Source: Leptolyngbya sp. DLM2.Bin27 (GTDB lineage: Bacteria > Cyanobacteriota > Cyanobacteriia > Phormidesmidales > Phormidesmidaceae). Taken from it: a stretch of 37,751 nt of DNA. Position 1 is the stretch's first letter, and every line of letters starts with the position of its first letter. Under the pieces are notes generated by a model. It was not told the DNA's origin, did not search any database, and worked only from the letters and a program-made list of their open reading frames with translations. Where the stretch lies: contig RECJ01000192.1 of assembly GCA_007694115.1 (NCBI GenBank), positions 1 to 37,751 on the forward strand. Direction: 5' to 3'. Position numbers and translations under genes: made by a program. Positions 1 to 7,446 of the stretch are shown here, piece after piece.

Positions 1-92
1 TTTAGAGTCAACTTCTTTGCCCTCACAGCACAGAGAAGCGAGATCAAGGCGGGGTTAGTAGCTGCAAGGTCGAGAGATTAACCTAAAAGTTT

Positions 93-122
93 GGGTTGGG
101 TGGCGGGCAGTGCCCACCCTAC
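93..122. repeat. Dispersed palindromic repeat, copy 1 (after ctaD)
   Basis: A 30-bp element ending 2 bp before the ctaD stop codon. Its core can fold as GGGT-(GGC)-GGGCA-G-TGCCC-ACCC. It matches the element at 1913-1942 at 27 of 30 positions by hand alignment. Because it lies directly downstream of ctaD on the coding strand, it could act as a 3' mRNA-end hairpin. REP-like palindromes flanked by CCCTAC are familiar in cyanobacterial intergenic DNA. Bases 1-92 before it show no recognisable gene; ctaE would be expected further on but is not seen here. Confidence 0.7.
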
Positions 123-124
123 CG

Positions 125-1792
125 CTATCTCGGTACTACGGCCTCGCCAGCGGGGCCAACCTCGTCGGCTCTCTCCATACCGTAGTCGTAGGGGCCGTGG
201 GTTAGCACCGGCAGCACCTCCCAGTTCTCAATCATCGGCGGCGAATCCGTCGTCCACTCCATGGTCAGCGCATTCCAGGGGTTGGGGCCAGCTTCTTTGC
301 CTTTTCTCCAGCTCCAGATCACGTTGAAATAGAAGGGAATCACCGACACCGCCAAAATATAAGCCCCCACCGTCACCAGCTGGTTGAGGCCAGCAAACTG
401 CGGGTCGTACATGGCCACCCGCCGGGGCATCCCCTGCATCCCCAGGGAGTGCATGGGGGTAAAGGTGAGGATGGTGCCGATGAAGGTGAGCACAAAGTGC
501 ACCTTGCCCAGGGGCTCATTCAGCATGCGCCCGGTGATTTTGGGAAACCAGTGGTAGATGCCTGAGTAAATGCCAAACACCGAGCCGCCGTAGAGCACGT
601 AGTGGAAGTGGCCCACCACGTAGTAGGTGTCGTGCACGTGAATGTCGAAGGGAGCCGCCCCCAGGGTGACGCCGCTGAGGCCGCCAAACACAAACATCGA
701 CAGCAGGCCCACCGCAAACAACATCGCCGTGGTGTAGCGAATCTTGCCGCCCCAGAGGGTCGCCACCCAGCTAAAGATCTTCACCCCCGTGGGCACTGCC
801 ACAATCAGCGTCGAGATGGTGAAGAAAATCCGCATCCAGGGGGCGGTGCCGCTGGTAAACATGTGGTGCACCCACACAAACAGCCCCACTAGACAGATAG
901 TTAGCGAAGAATAGGCGATCGCCTTATAGCCAAAAATCGGCTTGCGGGCATGCACCGGAATCACCTCCGACATAATGCCGAAGATGGGCAAAATCATCAG
1001 ATATACCGCCGGGTGGGAGTAAAACCAGAATAGGTGCTGGTAGACCACCACGTTGCCGCCCGCATCGGGCTTAAAGAACGAAGTGCCAAAGTTGATGTCA
1101 AAGATCAGCAAAATCAGCGCCGCCGCCAGTACCGGAGTGGCAAACAGCGCCAGAATCGACGTCGCCACCATGGCCCAGCAAAACAGCGGCATCTGATCCC
1201 ACTTCATGCTGGGCACCCGCATCTTCCAGATGGTGACCAAAAAGTTCACCGACCCCAAAATTGAGGAGGTACCCACCATGATCAAAGAGATGCACCACAG
1301 GGTCTGGGGCAGGTTGGCGGTGATCTCGCTCAGGGGCGGGTAAGACGTCCAGCCCGACTGGGCACCGCCGCCCACAAAGAAGCTGGCCGCCAGCAGCGCC
1401 CCCGCTGGCGGATTGAGCCAAAAGGCCAGGGCGTTGAGCTTCGGAAACGCCATGTCCCGCGCCCCGATCATCAGCGGGATCAAGTAGTTGCCAAAGCCGC
1501 CGATTGCCGCTGGCACGATCCACAGAAAGATCATGATCGTGCCGTGGTTGGTCAAAAAGGCGTTGTACAGCTCCGGGGTGAGAAAGTCGGAGTCGGGGGT
1601 GGCCAGCTCGGTGCGCATCAGCACCGCCATAAAGCCGCCCACCAGGTAAAACAAAAACGACGTCACCAGGTACTGAATGCCAATTACCTTGTGGTCAACG
1701 TTGAAGGTGAAATAGTCGTACCACTTCCACTGGTCGGGGTGGCCGTGGCCACCCTGGACATTGGCAGGGGTCAAAACATCTGCTTGGGCCAT
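125..1792 (-). CDS. ctaD: Cytochrome c oxidase subunit I (aa3-type)
   Basis: Catalytic subunit of the terminal respiratory oxidase. It carries heme a, heme a3 and CuB, and reduces O2 in the thylakoid or cytoplasmic membrane. The 555-residue length is normal for the family, with about twelve hydrophobic segments. The heme a3/CuB signature HDTYYVVGHFHYV and the CuB histidine-tyrosine region WFYSHPAVYLMILPIFG are both visible. The start gives MAQADVLTPANV, a typical short cytosolic N-terminus. It lies 158 bp downstream of ctaC on the same strand, so the two probably form one operon, although the spacer carries tandem repeats and a palindrome. A ctaE gene is not present in the window; it may lie beyond the left edge. 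Confidence 0.98.
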   Translation of the reverse strand: MAQADVLTPANVQGGHGHPDQWKWYDYFTFNVDHKVIGIQYLVTSFLFYLVGGFMAVLMRTELATPDSDFLTPELYNAFLTNHGTIMIFLWIVPAAIGGFGNYLIPLMIGARDMAFPKLNALAFWLNPPAGALLAASFFVGGGAQSGWTSYPPLSEITANLPQTLWCISLIMVGTSSILGSVNFLVTIWKMRVPSMKWDQMPLFCWAMVATSILALFATPVLAAALILLIFDINFGTSFFKPDAGGNVVVYQHLFWFYSHPAVYLMILPIFGIMSEVIPVHARKPIFGYKAIAYSSLTICLVGLFVWVHHMFTSGTAPWMRIFFTISTLIVAVPTGVKIFSWVATLWGGKIRYTTAMLFAVGLLSMFVFGGLSGVTLGAAPFDIHVHDTYYVVGHFHYVLYGGSVFGIYSGIYHWFPKITGRMLNEPLGKVHFVLTFIGTILTFTPMHSLGMQGMPRRVAMYDPQFAGLNQLVTVGAYILAVSVIPFYFNVIWSWRKGKEAGPNPWNALTMEWTTDSPPMIENWEVLPVLTHGPYDYGMERADEVGPAGEAVVPR

Positions 1793-1859
1793 AGATTGGG
1801 TCTTGCTAAGGGGTTATAAATGGGGGATCGCGCTAGGGATCGCGAAAAATTGAGGGGCG

Positions 1860-1915
1860 TTTGGGGTCAAAGGTTTGGGGTCAAAGGTTTGGGGTCAAAG
1901 GTTTGGGGTCAAGGG
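1860..1915. repeat. Four tandem copies of a 14-bp unit
   Basis: The unit TTTGGGGTCAAAGG is repeated four times (1860-1873, 1874-1887, 1888-1901, 1902-1915), the last copy with one change. The array fills the ctaC-ctaD spacer next to the palindrome at 1913-1942. It looks like slippage-prone, non-coding DNA. Confidence 0.9.
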
Positions 1916-1942
1916 TGGGGTGGTGGGCAGTGCCCCCCCTAC
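1913..1942. repeat. Dispersed palindromic repeat, copy 2 (after ctaC)
   Basis: Second copy of the 30-bp palindromic element (27 of 30 positions identical to 93-122). It ends 8 bp before the ctaC stop codon. The inner arms GGGCA and TGCCC are kept; three substitutions lie in the outer arm or loop. It could fold at the 3' end of the ctaC message. Confidence 0.7.
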
Positions 1943-1950
1943 AGGGGCTG

Positions 1951-2949
1951 CTAATGGGTGCTGTGAGCCATTGTTTGAGCGATTTGCACCGGAGCCTTTA
2001 CCAGATCTGGAGCCACATTGGCCAGATATTCAGCATCGGTAGCAGGGCCGATGGCCTGAGCCACGGTGGTGGTCGGAGTCGCTGAGGCCAACCGGCTGGC
2101 CATCCAGTCGGCATAATCTTCGGTGGAATGGACAATTACCTGGGTGCGCATGCCGCCGTGGTAGGCCCCACACAGCTCGGCACAGACCACCGGGTAGGTG
2201 CCCTCTTTGGTGGCCACAAACCGTAGCTCAGCGGCCTCGCCGGGCAGGGCGTCTTGCTTCAGGCGAAACTGCGGCACCCAAAACGAGTGAATCACGTCCT
2301 GGGCTTCGATAATCAGCTGCACGTCTTGGCCTACGGGCACATGGAGTTCGCCATCGACAATGTCAGTACCGGGGTAGCGAAAGATCCAGGCGTACTGCAT
2401 TCCGGTGACATTCACCGTCAGGTCGGGCGCGTTGCCTAGCCCCTGGGAGCCAGCGCCAAAGCCGTAGACCTGGGTTCTAGAAAACACCCCATCGTCTGCG
2501 CCCGCCTGGGCCAGCAGTGGGGCCACGTCGACCACCGTTGTCTGTGGAGCCGTGGCCACCAGGGTGCCGTGGCCGTGGTGGCCACCGGGCGAAAAACCAC
2601 CCATTTCTTGAAACACCACCACGCTGTAGAGGCCCAGGCCCACCACAATCACGCTAGGAATGGCAGTCCAAAATACCTCTAGGGGTAGGTTGCCCTCAAT
2701 CGGCAGACCGTCGGTGTCGTCGCCCTTGGGCTGGCGAAAGCGCACCATCGAGTAGATGATTGCCCCCTGCACCACGATGAACAGGGCCGTACCAATGGTG
2801 ACCATGACGTTAAACAGATCATCCACCAGGGGAGCCTGCTCCGACGCCTGCACGGGCAGCATGTGGTTATTTTGCCCCACCCATAGACTGATCAAGGTGA
2901 CGGCGATACCGAGCACCAGCGTCCAAAAGGGGGCGGGAATTTGTTTCAT
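1951..2949 (-). CDS. ctaC: Cytochrome c oxidase subunit II
   Basis: Membrane-anchored subunit that carries the CuA centre and takes electrons from cytochrome c6 or plastocyanin. Of 332 residues, hydrophobic segments lie near 8-27, 48-71 and 94-116, followed by a periplasmic/lumenal cupredoxin domain. CuA ligands are visible: the histidine in DVIHSFWVPQF and the CAELCGAYHGGM motif (C256, C260, H264, M267). Between the membrane part and the cupredoxin domain is a longer linker containing HHGHG and an Ala/Val-rich stretch. The start is supported by GGAGAG (AGGAGAGT on the coding strand) just upstream. First gene of the cta operon, with a candidate promoter at 3111-3139. Confidence 0.97.
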   Translation of the reverse strand: MKQIPAPFWTLVLGIAVTLISLWVGQNNHMLPVQASEQAPLVDDLFNVMVTIGTALFIVVQGAIIYSMVRFRQPKGDDTDGLPIEGNLPLEVFWTAIPSVIVVGLGLYSVVVFQEMGGFSPGGHHGHGTLVATAPQTTVVDVAPLLAQAGADDGVFSRTQVYGFGAGSQGLGNAPDLTVNVTGMQYAWIFRYPGTDIVDGELHVPVGQDVQLIIEAQDVIHSFWVPQFRLKQDALPGEAAELRFVATKEGTYPVVCAELCGAYHGGMRTQVIVHSTEDYADWMASRLASATPTTTVAQAIGPATDAEYLANVAPDLVKAPVQIAQTMAHSTH

Positions 2950-3110
2950 GGCGACTCTCCTGGAGAGATATGCGATCGCAGTCGCCCACTAGCGGGCGCT
3001 GGCGATCAGAATTTGAGCATTAGCTCCGAGGGCCAAAAAATCATTGGCCATGTCTACTGCATCCTAAAGGGCAGAGCTAGTCAGCCTCGTGAAACTTTTG
3101 ATTTGCTTCA

Positions 3111-3139
3111 AATCTATTAGCAACTGGCAGCAATTTCAA
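3111..3139 (-). promoter_or_regulatory. Candidate sigma-70-type promoter of ctaC-ctaD
   Basis: Read on the minus strand, TTGAAA (3139-3134) is followed after exactly 17 bp by TAGATT (3116-3111). These match the -35 and -10 consensus at 5 of 6 and 4 of 6 positions. The ctaC start codon lies about 160 bp downstream. Confidence 0.4.
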
Positions 3140-3143
3140 AAAG

Positions 3144-3169
3144 TTTTGTAACTTTGTTTTGTAACTTTG
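3144..3169. repeat. Two tandem copies of a 13-bp AT-rich unit
   Basis: TTTTGTAACTTTG occurs at 3144-3156 and again at 3157-3169, directly upstream of the candidate ctaC -35 element. The position would suit an activator-binding or UP-like element. That role is inference. Confidence 0.6.
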
Positions 3170-3370
3170 GAGGGGGGCTGAGCACGGTATGCATTCAAGC
3201 ATCAATGTTCCTCGCCGGGGCGCAGCTGTGCGCCCATACCCAAGTTCATACTTGAGCCAAATCCAAGCCCAGAGAGGTAGAGGCTGACGAGTGGGCATGC
3301 TAAACCCAATCCTCAGGCGGTAGATTTGCCCTATCGCCCAGGCGTTGCCGTACCTAGGGAGAACCCCACG

Positions 3371-3646
3371 ATGGAATTTTCGATGGCTTCCAGCCAGCCT
3401 GATGTTCGCAAAGCAGCCCTCATGGCCCTAACCGCCCAGTTTGTCAAACAAGGTCACCCGCCTACCTACGCGCAGCACATGGCCACCGCCTCTATTTTTC
3501 AAGCCGACCTAGAGCTGCGCAATGCCCAGTTCACCCGCCTCATCGCCTGGCTCAAAGAAACCCATATCGATATCTATCCCGAAGCCTTAGCCCTGGCCGA
3601 GTCAGTGCGCCAAGAGTTTGAGCAGCGCGTAACTGGCGAGTTTTAG
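3371..3646 (+). CDS. Small conserved-looking protein of unknown function
   Basis: A 91-residue protein I do not recognise. I chose the ATG at 3371 because GGGAGAA lies 7-8 bases upstream; a longer frame begins at 3326 but its extra residues look non-coding. The sequence is mostly helical in character, soluble, with no membrane segment or signal peptide. Its C-terminal half is rich in acidic and Ala/Leu residues (for example EALALAESVRQEFEQRV). It is convergent with the sigma-factor gene and ends just before a strong bidirectional terminator, which supports a real transcript. Function unknown. Confidence 0.65.
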   Translation: MEFSMASSQPDVRKAALMALTAQFVKQGHPPTYAQHMATASIFQADLELRNAQFTRLIAWLKETHIDIYPEALALAESVRQEFEQRVTGEF

Positions 3647-3683
3647 CCACCTCTAGTGCAACTACTGCAAAAGCCATAACCCC

Positions 3684-3732
3684 AATACCAAAAGCGAGCG
3701 GTAACCATCGGTTACCGCTCGCTTTTGGTATT
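3684..3732. terminator. Perfect bidirectional terminator hairpin
   Basis: A 23-bp perfect inverted repeat with a 3-base loop (arms 3684-3706 and 3710-3732). It lies between the ends of two convergent genes (3646 and 3744). The outer arms, AATACCAAAA and TTTTGGTATT, give a U-rich 3' side on both strands. Confidence 0.9.
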
Positions 3733-3743
3733 AACCTCGCAGG

Positions 3744-4727
3744 CTAGCTGGCAATGTAGCCATGCATGGTGCTCTTGCGGCGACGCAGGTGCTTGAGGGC
3801 CTGCTGCTCCAGCTGGCGCACCCGCTCGCGGCTGATGTTCATCCGGTTGCCCACCTTGGCCAACGACAGTTCATTGCCGTCGTCAAGGCCGTAGCGCAGG
3901 GTGATCACCTCTTTCTGCTGCGGGGTCAGCTCCGAGAGCAGGTTGCGAATATCCTGCTTCAGCGACTCTTGAGCGGTAAAAGTCTCGGGCGAAATGCCGT
4001 CATCTTCAAGCAGCTCTTGCAGTTCGGTGTCCTGGTTATCGCCGATGCGCACATCCAGGGAGATCGGCTGCCGTGCCAGCACCAAAAACTCACGAATCTG
4101 CTTTGGCTCTAGATCTAGCTCTTCGCCAATTTCGGTGGCATTGGGGGCACGCCCCAGCTTTTGAGACAGCTCCCGCTGCACCCGTTTGATCTTGTTGAGC
4201 TTCTCGGTGATGTGAATCGGCAGGCGAATGGTGCGCGCCTGCTGGGCGATCGCCCGGGTGATCGCCTGGCGAATCCACCAGTAGGCGTAGGTAGAAAACT
4301 TATAGCCCTTGGTGGGATCAAACTTTTCGACGCCGCGTTCTAGGCCCAGGGTGCCCTCTTGGATGAGATCCAGGAACTCTAGGTTGCGCTTTTGATACTT
4401 TTTGGCGATCGCCACCACTAGGCGCAAATTGGCTTCGATCATCTTGCGCTTGGCTCGCTCGCCCTGGCGCAGAATTTGAGTCAGCTTACCTTCGTCTAGG
4501 CCAGCCGCTTCAGCCCGCTCAGCCTCGGTGGGCTCATGGCCCAAAGTCTCAGCCAGAGCCTCTTTTTCCTCCAGCAGCGCCATGTAGGCTTGCACCTGCT
4601 TACCAAAAATGATCTCTTCTTCGTGGGTCAACAGCGGCACCCGGCCAATCTCATGGAGATACGTTCTCACAGCATCGGCACTGTAGAGGGGCTTGCTCTT
4701 TAACGTACGGGTTTTAGTTTTGGCCAT
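3744..4727 (-). CDS. Group 2 RNA polymerase sigma factor (sigma-70 family)
   Basis: A 327-residue alternative sigma factor of the RpoD/SigB-SigE type found in cyanobacteria in several copies. Domains in order: region 1.2 ([21 protein letters not shown], about residues 18-38); region 2, with [23 protein letters not shown] and the -10 reading part [20 protein letters not shown]; region 3; region 4, with the [21 protein letters not shown] near the C-terminus. The long region 1.1 and the non-conserved insert of the primary sigma are missing, hence group 2. Such factors usually adjust transcription during stress, nutrient or light changes. I cannot assign a letter name (SigB/C/D/E) with confidence. 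It faces the small gene at 3371 and shares its terminator. Confidence 0.93.
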   Translation of the reverse strand: MAKTKTRTLKSKPLYSADAVRTYLHEIGRVPLLTHEEEIIFGKQVQAYMALLEEKEALAETLGHEPTEAERAEAAGLDEGKLTQILRQGERAKRKMIEANLRLVVAIAKKYQKRNLEFLDLIQEGTLGLERGVEKFDPTKGYKFSTYAYWWIRQAITRAIAQQARTIRLPIHITEKLNKIKRVQRELSQKLGRAPNATEIGEELDLEPKQIREFLVLARQPISLDVRIGDNQDTELQELLEDDGISPETFTAQESLKQDIRNLLSELTPQQKEVITLRYGLDDGNELSLAKVGNRMNISRERVRQLEQQALKHLRRRKSTMHGYIAS

Positions 4728-5832
4728 GAATCAACCTTTCCTCCACTAACAATGCTGCAAACGCTTAGATCCGAAACCTGAAACAAACAAGAGTTAAATT
4801 GATGAGCAGCGATGGGGCTATCTAGCAAGGCCCAAAGCTGTCGGCATTACCCGACTCCGCAACGTTGTCCATCACCGCTGCTGCTGGTACTGGAACCTGG
4901 GCTAGAACCTGATGCCTGGGGGTTAATCGCTGACTGCGGGAAAGGCTATACTTAACCTACGTCTTGGTATCCCAAACAGATGACGTCCTTACAATCTTCC
5001 CAGCTATACTTCAACAAAATCAGGACTAGCTTAATCACTCGAAATGTAGAAATGCCGATAGTGAAGCGAACAAAGGCCGCTACATTGAAGGCATACTGCA
5101 AGAGCAACCTCTCTGAAACGAGTTTTGAGCGTTAGCTCAAACTTGAGTGAAACAATCCTGGGTTAAACTCGAAGCCATTATGAGTTCGTTCCTCTAGAAT
5201 ATAACAACTTTGCAGTTGCGTAAAGCGCTGCAAATTAGGGTTGTCTGCTTGACGGGTAGAGTCATCACTTTGTTTCCATAGTTCAGAGTAACTAGCTCCC
5301 TCAGAACGGTCTGCATCAGATGTATCAGTTCAAGGCTGCCCAGAGCCTACGCTAGTGCATACACCCTATTCTCTTGGATCGGCTGCGAAAATCCATTGGG
5401 GTTTGCCCCCTGGGAAAACCGAACCTGTTGAATCGGCTAACTAGGGCCACAGGGGCACAGCTAGTTTTTGCCTACTTACAACCCTAACCAGGCCATGTAG
5501 CAGGGGTGTGTCATCGATATGGCAACGCTATGGCAGGTCTGGCTCTAGGCTGTTGTGGCCCGTTAAGCCTGGGCCGTTACGCTGGGTCTAGACTGAGTCA
5601 TCAGCTGCATCATCAAGGGTGGGTCAGGCGCTTAGATCTGCCCCGTAAAGCTACCAACAACCTAGACTCAACCGCAGCCACAGCGCTATAGAAAGCAATA
5701 CGCAGAGTGATACAAAGGCTCTCGTCAGTGCCTGGGCTGAGGCTCAGCCAGGCGCGCTTTTTCTGAACCTGATGGCGACTGCCCCAAAACCCGGTAGACT
5801 CAGTGAGATTATTTTTTTACCCATAGGCACCC
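4728..5832. other. 1.1-kb gap without a protein gene; possible non-coding RNA
   Basis: No convincing coding region on either strand. A 61-codon frame at 5506-5691 has no domain and an odd composition. Visible structure: hairpin TTGAGC-GTTA-GCTCAA at 5125-5140; hairpin TTTGCAG/CTGCAAA at 5209-5234; an intrinsic-terminator-like element at 5730-5762 on the plus strand. Because that terminator lies upstream of murI, something on the plus strand should be transcribed into it. I compared the stretch by eye with what I know of rnpB, tmRNA and SRP RNA cores and saw no match. The left part must also hold the promoter of the sigma-factor gene. Confidence 0.5.
5730..5762 (+). terminator. Intrinsic terminator upstream of murI
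   Basis: GCCTGGGCTGAG (5730-5741) pairs with CTCAGCCAGGC (5743-5753) with one bulged G. It is followed by GCGC and five T. It would end a plus-strand transcript arising in the 4728-5730 gap. Confidence 0.6.
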
Positions 5833-6693
5833 ATGAACAACGGGCTCAACCACCGCCTGCTGGCTACCAGGCCAGCCCCCATCGGCATCTTTGATAGCGG
5901 GGTAGGCGGGCTGACGGTACTGCGAGAGATCTACCGCCAGTTGCCCAATGAGTCAGTGCTGTACTTTGGCGATACGGCGCGGCTGCCCTACGGATCGCGA
6001 TCGCCCGAAGAAATTCTCCACTTTGTGCGTCAGATCTTGACCTGGATGGCGCAACAGGGTGTGAAGATGGTAATGATGGCCTGTAATACCAGCTCTGCCC
6101 TAGCCCTCGACCAGGTGCAGGAAGAGTTTCCCTTCCCGGTGCTGGGGCTGATTCGCCCTGGGGCTCAGGCTGCCGCAATCCAGGGCCAGCGCATCGGGGT
6201 AATTGCCACCCAGGCCACCGTCACTAGCCTGGCCTACACTAGCGCCATTCAAGAAATTGACCCGACTCGCCAGGTGTGGGAGGTAGCTTGCCCTAAGTTT
6301 GTGCCTTTAGTTGAGCAAAATCAGCTTCGCACGCCCCAGGCCCAGACCACCGCTGCCACCTACCTGCAACCGCTGATAGCCGCCAACATCGACACGCTGG
6401 TGTATGGCTGCACCCACTACCCCCACCTAGCCCCGGTCTTGCAAACCATACTGCCCGGCACTGTGCGATGCGTAGACCCAGCTATCTCTATGGTGGCAGC
6501 GGCAGCCCAAGAGCTTGACGCCCTCGGGTTGCGCAGCATTGCCCCAGCCTGGGCAACGGAGTTTTATGTCAGCGGGTCGGCCACTGAGTTTAAGCGCCTA
6601 GCGGTACAGTGGCTGGGACACCAGCCTACGGTGGGGCAGATTCGCCTGCCGGAGCTGGCCGCTAATCCCCAAAGTTGGGGTACTAGAAGCTAG
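5833..6693 (+). CDS. murI: Glutamate racemase
   Basis: Converts L-glutamate to D-glutamate for peptidoglycan, in the cytoplasm. At 286 residues it has normal length. The N-terminal motif IGIFDSGVGGLTVLREI carries the catalytic-site aspartate/serine (D21, S22). The two catalytic cysteines are in MACNTSSA (C84) and YGCTHYPHL (C193). GDTARLPYG is also typical. The ATG start follows an AT-rich stretch and the upstream terminator. Its C-terminal end contains a small perfect hairpin, CCCCAA-AG-TTGGGG (6667-6680). In several cyanobacteria murI sits close to the solanesyl diphosphate synthase gene, as here. Confidence 0.97.
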   Translation: MNNGLNHRLLATRPAPIGIFDSGVGGLTVLREIYRQLPNESVLYFGDTARLPYGSRSPEEILHFVRQILTWMAQQGVKMVMMACNTSSALALDQVQEEFPFPVLGLIRPGAQAAAIQGQRIGVIATQATVTSLAYTSAIQEIDPTRQVWEVACPKFVPLVEQNQLRTPQAQTTAATYLQPLIAANIDTLVYGCTHYPHLAPVLQTILPGTVRCVDPAISMVAAAAQELDALGLRSIAPAWATEFYVSGSATEFKRLAVQWLGHQPTVGQIRLPELAANPQSWGTRS

Positions 6694-6711
6694 ACCGCCA
6701 AAACTCCCCAA

Positions 6712-6731
6712 CGCTAGAGATCAAGCTAGCG
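6712..6731. terminator. Weak hairpin between convergent murI and a small gene
   Basis: CGCTAG (6712-6717) and CTAGCG (6726-6731) form a 6-bp stem that overlaps the stop codon of the minus-strand small gene. No U-tract; weak evidence for a terminator. Confidence 0.3.
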
Positions 6732-6854
6732 AATTTCGCCCTCAGATCGGCGCGTGTCGCTGGTGCGCTTGGCCAGGGTAAGCACTGCGTAGACTAGGAG
6801 TAGGTAGGCGATCGCAAGCGCTGGAATCACAAAGAGAGAGGCGGAGTAGGTCAT
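6726..6854 (-). CDS. 42-residue single-pass membrane peptide
   Basis: The ATG at 6854 gives MTYSASLFVIPALAIAY..., one long hydrophobic helix (about residues 6-28) followed by a charged tail, KRTSDTRRSEGEIR. An upstream extension in the same frame is polar and serine-rich and looks non-coding. The size and layout are like the small single-helix subunits of photosynthetic or NDH complexes, or small membrane stress proteins. I could not match it to PsbX, PsbY, PetM, PetN or Ycf12 from memory. It is convergent with murI. Real gene status is likely but unproved. Confidence 0.5.
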   Translation of the reverse strand: MTYSASLFVIPALAIAYLLLVYAVLTLAKRTSDTRRSEGEIR

Positions 6855-7446
6855 GGCTGCGGCAGTGGATGAGGAACGAAAGCTAAGGCTAGGGGTGACC
6901 ACCGGAATGCAAAGCGTCTCAGGCAACCAATAGGCAGCCTAAGACAAGTCTTTCCACAGGAAAGAACTTGCCCGATGGACAAAACAGGGGTGCAAAATAC
7001 ACCCTTTAAAATGGTTGGAAACGACCCAGCGCCTAGGGAAACAGTGGCAGAACCACCTAACGCTGCGATCAACTCAAAGGAATGAACAAGTGAAGACCAA
7101 TCAAAAAACTTGAGGTCTTTACTTTCTTTCTTGAGAAATTCTTATTTCAAGTTTATCACGGGATTCCCAGGCTAGAAGAGAGATTTGAGGCCAGGCGAGA
7201 TATAAATTTTAGGCTATCCCCAAAGATTATTTTACCTGGCCCCTGCCCTCCCCGCCCTCGCCCCAAAACGCCAAACCCCCTTTACTATCAAGACTTCAGT
7301 GCCAGGAACTAGCTTTGACTGGCCCTGAAGCCTGGGCTAGGTCAGGGTCAAAAGCTCAAGATTTTGCCAATACTCACCTCAGGCTTGTCTTAGAATGACG
7401 ATAGAATATGTAAAAATTCGTAACTTTATCGCTCTTGCCGGGGTCT
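6855..7446. other. AT-rich intergenic region upstream of sds
   Basis: These 592 bases lie between two divergent genes (the small membrane peptide and sds), and no protein gene is seen. The part 7070-7220 is clearly lower in GC. A 6-bp inverted repeat, AAGACC/GGTCTT (7093-7119), is followed by a pyrimidine-rich stretch. Promoters for both flanking genes must lie here, but I could not pick a convincing pair. Confidence 0.45.

Larger units (their letters stand above)
2950..3370. other. Intergenic region between divergent ctaC and a small gene
   Basis: No credible protein gene was found in these 421 bases. The stretch 3090-3180 is more AT-rich than the flanks. It contains a two-copy tandem repeat and a candidate ctaC promoter, listed separately. 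A 73-codon open frame on the minus strand here has no recognisable features. Confidence 0.6.

Noticed and set aside
602..892. Long histidine/glycine-rich frame opposite ctaD
   Set aside because: It is the antisense shadow of ctaD; many similar shadows exist opposite other GC-rich genes (for example opposite ftsZ and proB).
1860..1942. Repeat cluster considered as a CRISPR-like array
   Set aside because: The units are contiguous 14-mers without spacers and no cas gene is near; the same applies to the 11-bp and 7-bp arrays at 21119 and 28814.
3077..3298. 73-codon frame on the minus strand upstream of ctaC
   Set aside because: It spans the candidate ctaC promoter and tandem repeats and shows no protein-like features.
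5506..5691. 61-codon open frame on the plus strand before murI
   Set aside because: Composition is unlike a protein gene, no domain or ribosome-binding site is visible, and it lies in a region with RNA-like hairpins ending in a terminator.
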